From Cryobacterium aureum (lineage in GTDB: Bacteria; Actinomycetota; Actinomycetes; Actinomycetales; Microbacteriaceae), in assembly GCF_002954245.1 (NCBI RefSeq), contig NZ_PPTG01000048.1, positions 186,001 through 250,000 of the forward strand: 64,000 nucleotides of DNA, given 5' to 3'. The notes under the pieces were generated by a model. It did no database searches. It saw nothing but the letters and a program-made list of their open reading frames with translations, and was not told the origin of the DNA. Below are positions 58,694-64,000 of this stretch, in pieces. Numbering within the stretch: position 1 is the first letter of the stretch; the number at the start of each line of letters is the position of its first letter. The position numbers and the translations under genes are program-made.

Positions 58694-60094
58694 GTGAAGT
58701 CCACGGTCGAAAAACTGAGCCCCACGCGCGCCAAGCTCACCATCACGGTGAGCCCCGACGAGCTGAAGCCAGCCATCACCCACGCCTACGGCCACATTGC
58801 CGAAGACATCAACATCCCCGGTTTTCGTAAGGGGAAAATCCCGCCGGCCATCATCGACCAGCGCGTCGGCAAGGCTGCCGTTCTGGAACACGCCGTCAAC
58901 GAGGGCCTCGACGGTTTCTACCGCGCCGCCGTCGAAGAGAACAAACTGCGCCCGCTGGGTCGTCCAGAGGCCGACATCGTCGAATGGCCGAGCAACACCG
59001 ACTACTCCGGTGACCTGCTTCTTTCCATCGAGGTTGACGTGCGCCCCGAGATCGACCTGCCCGACTACGCCGGCCTCAAGCTCACCGTTGACGCTGTCTC
59101 GGTCTCCGACGAAGAAGTCGCCGAAGAACTCGACAAGCTGCGCAGCCGTTTCGGCACACTCATTACCGTTGACCGCCCCGCCAAGACCGGCGACTTCGCC
59201 CAGATCGACCTGAACGCCGCGATCGACGGCGAAGAGGTCGACACCGCCAGCGGCATCTCCTATGAGGTCGGCTCCGGCGACCTCATCGAGGGCATCGACG
59301 AGGCGCTCGATTCGCTCAGCGCCGGCGAGACCACCACTTTCAACTCCGACCTCATGGGCGGAGACCACGAGGGTGAGACGGCCGAGATCACGATCACGGT
59401 CATCGCCGTCAAGGAGCGCGAGCTTCCCGCCGCCGACGACGACTTCGCTCAGATCTCCAGCGAGTTCGACACCATCGTCGAACTGACCGAGAGCCTCAAG
59501 GTTCAGGTCGAGAAGTCCAAGGCGTTCGGCCAGGGCAGCCAGGCCCGTGAGCGTCTCATCGAGACGCTCCTCGGCTCGGTCGAGGTTCCGATCCCCGCCG
59601 CGATCATCCTCGACGAGGTGAACCGTCACCTCGAGGGCGAAAGCCGTCTCGAGGACGACACCCACCGCGCCGAGGTTACCGAGGCCAGCGAGAAGACGTT
59701 CCGTCAGCAGATTCTGCTCGACACGATCGCCGAAGCCGAGCAGGTCAAGGTCAGCCAGGACGAGCTCACCCAGTACCTCATTCAGGGCGCCAGCCAGTAC
59801 GGCATGGACCCGAGTGAGTTCGTGCAGACGCTCAACACCAATGGTCAGATTCCGTCGATGGTGGCCGAGGTAGCCCGCAACAAGGCTCTCGCCATTGCCC
59901 TGGGAAAGGCCGAGGTCGTTGATTCGAACGGCAAGCCCGTTGACCTGAGCGAGTTCACCGGCCCGGTTGAGGACGACACCGCCGTCGAAGCGGATGCCGC
60001 CACCAGCGACGCCGACGACGCTCCGGTCGCCGAACCCGACGCCGAGGTTGAAGAGAAGCCCAAGAAGAAGAAGAAGGCTGCTGCTAAGAAGTAG
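58694..60094 (+). CDS. tig: Trigger factor chaperone/prolyl isomerase
   Basis: A 466-residue ribosome-associated chaperone. The N-terminal ribosome-binding domain has GFRKGKIPP near residues 44-52. The FKBP-type isomerase domain follows near 155-245, and a long helical C-terminal domain holds substrates. A poly-Lys tail ([12 protein letters not shown]) ends the protein after an acidic stretch, as in other actinobacterial members. The GTG start has GGAGAG 6 nt upstream. It forms the usual cluster with clpP1, clpP2 and clpX. Confidence 0.95.
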   Translation: MKSTVEKLSPTRAKLTITVSPDELKPAITHAYGHIAEDINIPGFRKGKIPPAIIDQRVGKAAVLEHAVNEGLDGFYRAAVEENKLRPLGRPEADIVEWPSNTDYSGDLLLSIEVDVRPEIDLPDYAGLKLTVDAVSVSDEEVAEELDKLRSRFGTLITVDRPAKTGDFAQIDLNAAIDGEEVDTASGISYEVGSGDLIEGIDEALDSLSAGETTTFNSDLMGGDHEGETAEITITVIAVKERELPAADDDFAQISSEFDTIVELTESLKVQVEKSKAFGQGSQARERLIETLLGSVEVPIPAAIILDEVNRHLEGESRLEDDTHRAEVTEASEKTFRQQILLDTIAEAEQVKVSQDELTQYLIQGASQYGMDPSEFVQTLNTNGQIPSMVAEVARNKALAIALGKAEVVDSNGKPVDLSEFTGPVEDDTAVEADAATSDADDAPVAEPDAEVEEKPKKKKKAAAKK

Positions 60095-60112
60095 CAACTG
60101 TTTGTGTGAACG

Positions 60113-60143
60113 GGCCGGCTGGATTCTTTCCAGTCGGCCTTTT
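60113..60143 (+). terminator. Terminator of tig
   Basis: GGCCGGCTGG (60113-60122) pairs with CCAGTCGGCC (60130-60139) with one G-T pair, followed by TTTT. Confidence 0.85.
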
Positions 60144-60169
60144 GCATGCTGCGGGTGCGCTGTGCGGGG

Positions 60170-60226
60170 CTCGGTAATCTGCCGAGGGCGAACAGAGCCG
60201 TTTTGACTCGCGCGCTCCGATAGATT
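60170..60226 (+). promoter_or_regulatory. Upstream control region of clpP1-clpP2
   Basis: TAGATT (60221-60226) is a likely -10, giving a leader of about 27 nt before clpP1. CTCGG-taatctg-CCGAG (60170-60186) is a short palindrome upstream that may bind a regulator; ClgR is the usual activator of clpP in Actinobacteria, but I cannot match its box with certainty. Confidence 0.4.
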
Positions 60227-60259
60227 CATTGAGAAGCGACAACTGAAACGGAGCACGAC

Positions 60260-60862
60260 ATGGCCGACCCGACACCCACCAACGGTGTATTTGACCGACT
60301 GCTGAAGGACCGCATCATCTGGCTCGGCTCAGAGGTCCGTGACGAAAACGCCAACGAGATCTGCGCGAAGATCCTGTTGCTGGCAGCGGAAGATTCCAAA
60401 CGCGACATCTACCTCTACATCAACTCTCCCGGTGGTTCGATCACCGCAGGAATGGCGATCTACGACACGATGCAGTTCGTGCCCAATGACATTGTCACGG
60501 TCGGTATCGGAATGGCGGCCTCGATGGGCCAGTTCCTGCTCACCTCTGGCACCAAGGGCAAGCGGTACATCACCCCGAACGCTCGCGTGCTCCTGCACCA
60601 GCCGTCGGGCGGGTTCGGTGGCACGGCCGCCGACATCCAGACCCAGGCGCGCCTCATCCTGGACATGAAGCAGCGCCTGTCGGAGATCACGGCCGCGCAG
60701 ACCGGCAAGACGCCAGAGCAGATCAACGCCGACGGTGACCGCGACAACTGGTTCAGTGCTCAGGAAGCCCTCGAGTACGGGTTCGTCGACCACCTCCGCG
60801 CATCCGCTTCGGATGTCATCGGCGGCGGCGGCACCGACCCCGACGCGGCAGTCACCAAGTAG
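60260..60862 (+). CDS. clpP1: ATP-dependent Clp protease proteolytic subunit 1
   Basis: A 200-residue serine protease subunit that forms a barrel with ClpP2 and is fed by ClpX or Clp[19 protein letters not shown] lines the oxyanion region, GMAASMGQ holds Ser88, and LLHQPSGG holds His113. Length is normal. GGAG lies 6 nt before the ATG. It is followed after 28 bp by clpP2 in one operon. Confidence 0.95.
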   Translation: MADPTPTNGVFDRLLKDRIIWLGSEVRDENANEICAKILLLAAEDSKRDIYLYINSPGGSITAGMAIYDTMQFVPNDIVTVGIGMAASMGQFLLTSGTKGKRYITPNARVLLHQPSGGFGGTAADIQTQARLILDMKQRLSEITAAQTGKTPEQINADGDRDNWFSAQEALEYGFVDHLRASASDVIGGGGTDPDAAVTK

Positions 60863-60890
60863 TCCACCGAAACGCAAACAGGAAGAAATC

Positions 60891-61574
60891 ATGACTATCC
60901 CCACATTCGGTGGAACGGCCTACAGCTCGATGGGTGGCTCGACCACGAACATGCCTGACTCCCGCTACATCCTCCCCACCTTTGAAGAGCGCACCGCCTA
61001 CGGGTACAAGCGCCAGGACCCCTACGCCAAGCTGTTCGAAGACCGCATCATCTTTCTCGGTGTGCAGGTTGACGACGCCTCGGCCGACGACGTCATGGCC
61101 CAGCTTCTCGTGCTCGAGAGCCAGGACCCCGACCGCGACATCACGATGTACATCAACTCGCCCGGTGGATCGTTCACCGCCATGACGGCGATCTACGACA
61201 CCATGCAATACATTCGCCCGCACGTGATGACCGTGTGCCTCGGCCAGGCGGCATCCGCTGCGGCCGTGTTGCTGGCCGGTGGTACCGCTGGCAAGCGTCT
61301 CGCGCTGCCGAACGCGCGCATCCTCATTCACCAGCCTTCGGTTGGCGGCCAGGGTGGCGGCCAGGCCTCGGACATCGAGATCCAGGCGGCCGAGATTCTG
61401 CGCATGCGCGTCTGGCTCGAAGAGACCCTCGCTCACCACTCCAACCGGAGCGTGGAGCAGGTCAACAAGGACATCGACCGCGACAAGATCATGAGCGCGG
61501 CTGAGGCCCTCGAGTACGGTCTCATCGATCAGGTTCTGACCAGCCGCAAGAACCTTCCAATGCTCGTCAAATAG
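60891..61574 (+). CDS. clpP2: ATP-dependent Clp protease proteolytic subunit 2
   Basis: A 227-residue ClpP paralogue, co-transcribed with clpP1; Actinobacteria need both for an active mixed tetradecamer. [29 protein letters not shown] with Ser122, and LIHQPSVGG with His147 are the catalytic blocks. Its ~30-residue N-terminal extension is longer than in ClpP1 and probably processed. GGAAG precedes the ATG. A strong terminator follows. Confidence 0.95.
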   Translation: MTIPTFGGTAYSSMGGSTTNMPDSRYILPTFEERTAYGYKRQDPYAKLFEDRIIFLGVQVDDASADDVMAQLLVLESQDPDRDITMYINSPGGSFTAMTAIYDTMQYIRPHVMTVCLGQAASAAAVLLAGGTAGKRLALPNARILIHQPSVGGQGGGQASDIEIQAAEILRMRVWLEETLAHHSNRSVEQVNKDIDRDKIMSAAEALEYGLIDQVLTSRKNLPMLVK

Positions 61575-61597
61575 TCTGTGGCCTGAAACGGTAGAAC

Positions 61598-61629
61598 CGG
61601 CGCGTCGCCATCGGGCGGCGCGCCGTTTT
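61598..61629 (+). terminator. Terminator of clpP1-clpP2
   Basis: CGGCGCGTCGCC (61598-61609) pairs with GGCGGCGCGCCG (61614-61625) with one G-T pair and a 4-nt loop, followed by TTTT. It separates clpX from the clpP operon. Confidence 0.88.
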
Positions 61630-61670
61630 GCGTTTCCGGCGTGCTGCACGCAAGTGTCGTACGCACAGGC

Positions 61671-61676
61671 TAGGCT
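61671..61676 (+). promoter_or_regulatory. -10 element of clpX
   Basis: TAGGCT is followed by a leader of about 26 nt with GGAGGAGG before the ATG, so clpX has its own conventional promoter. Confidence 0.45.
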
Positions 61677-61708
61677 CAATTGCAGCGAGACCAATGGAGG
61701 AGGCTGAC

Positions 61709-62986
61709 ATGGCCCGAATCGGCGAAAGTGCCGACCTGCTCAAGTGTTCCTTCTGCGGAAAGAGCCAGAAGCAGGTACAACAGCTCATCGCCGGCCCCGG
61801 CGTGTACATCTGTGACGAATGCGTCGAGCTGTGCAATGAAATCATCGAAGAGCGCCTGGCTGAAGCCGGTTCTGAAGCCACCGTCGGTGAGTTCGACCTC
61901 CCCAAGCCCAAGGAAATCTTCGGTTTTCTCGAGGAATACGTTATCGGGCAGGAACCCGCCAAGCGGGCCCTCGCCGTTGCCGTGTACAACCACTACAAGC
62001 GCGTGCGGTCACGGGCTACCCTCACCGCCGCTGAGGCCATTCACGACGACGTCGAGATTGCCAAGTCCAACATTCTGCTGATCGGCCCCACCGGCTGCGG
62101 CAAAACGTATCTGGCCCAAACTTTGGCCAAGCGCCTCAACGTCCCCTTCGCCGTAGCGGATGCGACGGCCCTCACCGAGGCCGGCTACGTCGGTGAAGAC
62201 GTTGAGAACATTCTGCTGAAGCTCATCCAGGCCGCCGACTATGACGTCAAGCGTGCTGAGACCGGCATTATTTATATCGACGAGATCGACAAGATCGCTC
62301 GCAAAGCCGAGAACCCGTCGATCACGCGCGATGTGTCGGGCGAGGGCGTGCAGCAGGCGCTGTTGAAGATTCTCGAGGGCACGATCGCGTCGGTTCCCCC
62401 GCAGGGTGGGCGCAAGCATCCGCACCAGGAATTTATTCAGATCGACACCACGAACGTGCTGTTCATCGTGGCCGGCGCCTTTGCCGGGCTCGAAGACATC
62501 ATTTCGTCCCGTGCCGGCAAGAAGGGCATCGGTTTTGGTGCGCCGCTCCACATCAAGGGCGACGACATCAATTTGTTCAGCGAAGTTCTGCCCGAAGACC
62601 TGCACAAATTTGGGTTGATTCCCGAGTTTATCGGCCGGCTTCCCGTGGTCACGACGGTCACCCAGCTCGACCAGGTGGCCCTCATGCAGATTCTGACCGT
62701 GCCGAAGAATGCCTTGGTGCGGCAGTATCAGCGCATGTTCGAACTCGACGGCGTCGAGCTCGAGTTCGAGCAGCCGGCGCTCGAGGCCATTGCCGACCTC
62801 GCCGTGCTGCGCAAGACTGGCGCGCGCGGCTTGCGTGCCATCCTCGAAGAGGTGCTCGGCCCGGTCATGTTCGAGGTGCCGTCCAGCACCGATGTGGAGC
62901 GTGTCATCATCACCCGGGACACCGTGCTAAACAACGCTCCCGCCGAGATGGTGCTGCACAAAACCCGCCAGGTGAAGTCCGCCTAA
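61709..62986 (+). CDS. clpX: ClpX unfoldase (AAA+)
   Basis: A 425-residue ATPase that unfolds substrates for ClpP. The N-terminal zinc-binding domain has CSFCGKSQ and CDECVELC. Walker A GPTGCGKT is near residue 126, the pore loop GYVGEDVEN near 165, Walker [12 protein letters not shown] near 190, and the ClpP-binding IGF loop appears as IGFGAPL. Sensor and arginine-finger elements ([21 protein letters not shown]) are intact. It is transcribed separately from clpP1-clpP2 by its own promoter. Confidence 0.96.
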   Translation: MARIGESADLLKCSFCGKSQKQVQQLIAGPGVYICDECVELCNEIIEERLAEAGSEATVGEFDLPKPKEIFGFLEEYVIGQEPAKRALAVAVYNHYKRVRSRATLTAAEAIHDDVEIAKSNILLIGPTGCGKTYLAQTLAKRLNVPFAVADATALTEAGYVGEDVENILLKLIQAADYDVKRAETGIIYIDEIDKIARKAENPSITRDVSGEGVQQALLKILEGTIASVPPQGGRKHPHQEFIQIDTTNVLFIVAGAFAGLEDIISSRAGKKGIGFGAPLHIKGDDINLFSEVLPEDLHKFGLIPEFIGRLPVVTTVTQLDQVALMQILTVPKNALVRQYQRMFELDGVELEFEQPALEAIADLAVLRKTGARGLRAILEEVLGPVMFEVPSSTDVERVIITRDTVLNNAPAEMVLHKTRQVKSA

Positions 62987-63026
62987 GCAGAAGGGCTGGC
63001 CAACGGTGGTCGGGTGGTTGGCGACC

Positions 63027-63150
63027 CTAAACGGCTGAAATCGCCGGGCCCACGGCCTCGGGGTCCACGGTGGCGAGCCCCGCCACTATGGTGCCTGCGC
63101 TGACGGGGTTGCGGAACAGTTCGGGCAACGGTTTCGGGGGAGTGACGTCA
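63027..63150 (-). other. Possible minus-strand coding remnant
   Basis: On the minus strand a frame of about 40 codons ends FRNPVSAGTIVAGLATVDPE, then AVGPAISAV and a stop, with strong G/C at third positions. It has no start codon and runs into the BenE gene on the other strand. It may be a gene remnant or chance. Confidence 0.25.
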
Positions 63151-64000
63151 ATGAGGCAAGATCCGCGGAGCGAGAGCGCTTCGGCCGGTGCTCGCGAACT
63201 GGTACAGCCGATCTCGACCGGCATCGTGGCGGCCATCACCGGCTTCGCGAGCGCGTTTGTGCTCGTCATCGCCGGGCTGCGCGCCGTCGGTGCGACGGAA
63301 GCCCAAGCGTCTTCGGGTTTGCTGGCTTTGTGCCTTCTCGTGGGCATCGTCTGCATCACATTGCCCTGGTATTTTCGTATGCCTATTTCTTTCGCTTGGT
63401 CGACTCCGGGTGCCGCGCTCCTCGTTGCGGCCGGTGCCACGACCGACGACTTCGGGGCGGCCGTCGGTGCTTTTCTGGTGTGTGGCGGGCTGATCGTGCT
63501 CTGCGGGCTGTGGGCACCGCTCGGTCGGGCCATCACGAGCATCCTTAAGCCGCTGGCCGGGGCCATGCTGGCCGGCATCCTCTTTCCCATCTGTCTGGCT
63601 CCCATTCAGGCCGCCATTGAGCAACCGTTTCTGGCGCTGCCCGTTGTGCTGGTGTGGCTGGTGCTCTATCGACTGGCGCAGCGCTGGGCAGTGCCGGCGG
63701 CGATGGTCGTGGCGGCGATCGGCATCGGTCTGACAGCCGGAACTAACTGGCTGAGCGCGCCGACATCCGCTCCCGCCCTGACTTTTGTTGCTCCCGTTTT
63801 CGACCCCCTGGTCATCGTGAGCCTCGGGTTGCCCCTGTTCGTCGTGACGATGGCGGGCCAGAACGTGCCCGGCTTCGCGGTGCTGTCCACCTTCGGCTAT
63901 CGACCGCCGCCGCGTTCGGTGCTGGTCTGGTCGGGTGTCGGCACCATGGTCGGTTCCGTGTTCGGTGCGCATAATATCAACCTGGCGGCGATTACGGCGG
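63151..64000 (+). CDS. benE: BenE-family benzoate/H+ symporter, 3' end outside the window
   Basis: 283 codons are visible and the frame stays open to the window edge. The first spans read TGIVAAITGFASAFVLVIAG and SFAWSTPGAALLVAAGA, and MAGQNVPGFAVLSTFGYRPP lies at the centre; these are BenE blocks. About eight membrane spans are covered. The family imports benzoate or similar aromatic acids with protons. GGGGGAG lies 8 nt before the ATG. No benzoate-degradation genes are in the window, so the substrate stays open. Confidence 0.88.
   Translation, partial: MRQDPRSESASAGARELVQPISTGIVAAITGFASAFVLVIAGLRAVGATEAQASSGLLALCLLVGIVCITLPWYFRMPISFAWSTPGAALLVAAGATTDDFGAAVGAFLVCGGLIVLCGLWAPLGRAITSILKPLAGAMLAGILFPICLAPIQAAIEQPFLALPVVLVWLVLYRLAQRWAVPAAMVVAAIGIGLTAGTNWLSAPTSAPALTFVAPVFDPLVIVSLGLPLFVVTMAGQNVPGFAVLSTFGYRPPPRSVLVWSGVGTMVGSVFGAHNINLAAITA

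Noticed and set aside
62999-63022. GCCAAC/GTTGGC hairpin as clpX terminator
   Set aside because: Six-bp arms, a 12-nt loop and no T-run are too weak to call.
1-64000. CRISPR arrays, riboswitches, prophage or IS elements
   Set aside because: No regularly spaced repeats, no recognisable aptamer and no transposase, integrase or phage structural gene were seen on either strand.

Overview
The window is about 64 kb of high-G+C actinobacterial chromosome, most likely from a member of the Microbacteriaceae. This rests on gene content (SigL-type sigma/anti-sigma pair, group II truncated haemoglobin, DUF222-HNH protein, CPW-type DsbA-like protein, clpP1-clpP2-clpX after tig), on GTG and TTG starts, and on heavy G/C-ending codon use. 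The genus cannot be fixed from the sequence alone. There are no rRNA genes, CRISPR arrays, integrases or recognisable insertion sequences; two tRNA genes (Gly-TCC and Pro-TGG) lie at 58.3-58.7 kb.

Layout. 0-10 kb holds housekeeping genes: a partial lipoprotein, nadE, msrA, an SSB protein, ettA, two acyl-CoA thioesterases and a SigL-type sigma factor with its zinc anti-sigma factor. 9.9-18.4 kb is a polyamine/GABA catabolic block: a divergent PucR-family regulator facing gabT, gabD, a putrescine-oxidase-like flavoprotein, a tandem Usp protein and an amino-acid permease, closed by a strong terminator. 18.5-32.3 kb is accessory and eroded: azoR, an acetyltransferase, a DUF222-HNH protein, a second copy of the edge lipoprotein family, mpg, a membrane glycosyltransferase and a MarR/F420-reductase-like/LLM cassette, mixed with broken genes (epimerase with TAG, small membrane protein with TGA, helicase tail, collapsed epimerase, frameshifted vapC, acetyltransferase with TGA). 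32.3-39.7 kb carries a P-type ATPase, glbO, an MscS channel and pepN.

39.7-45 kb is a copper nitrite reductase locus: an ArsR/SufR-like regulator with C-terminal cysteines, a DUF2249 protein, an NnrS-like membrane protein and an 878-residue NirK fused to a membrane domain and a second cupredoxin. A degenerate 60-bp repeat lies on each side of it. 45-48 kb is an unfamiliar operon: lipoprotein, leucine-rich-variant membrane protein, Ala-rich coiled-coil protein with a Cys-rich tail, followed by a tiny RHH protein. 48.2-58.2 kb has an AAA ATPase, a lipoprotein, a zinc-ribbon SDR, a ProP-like transporter, a DsbA-like protein, rpiB, a Nei-type glycosylase and a multicopper oxidase. 58.3-64 kb is core proteostasis (tRNAs, tig, clpP1, clpP2, clpX) and a partial BenE-type transporter.

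Three window-wide signals stand out. At least fifteen genes have a TAnnnT -10 hexamer ending 5-7 nt before the start codon, pointing to common leaderless transcripts. The octamer GCGGATGC/GCATCCGC occurs about 30 times, and one inverted pair forms a terminator. Six disrupted genes cluster between 21.8 and 32.3 kb. The best candidates for undescribed biology are the 45-48 kb operon and the tri-modular NirK locus.
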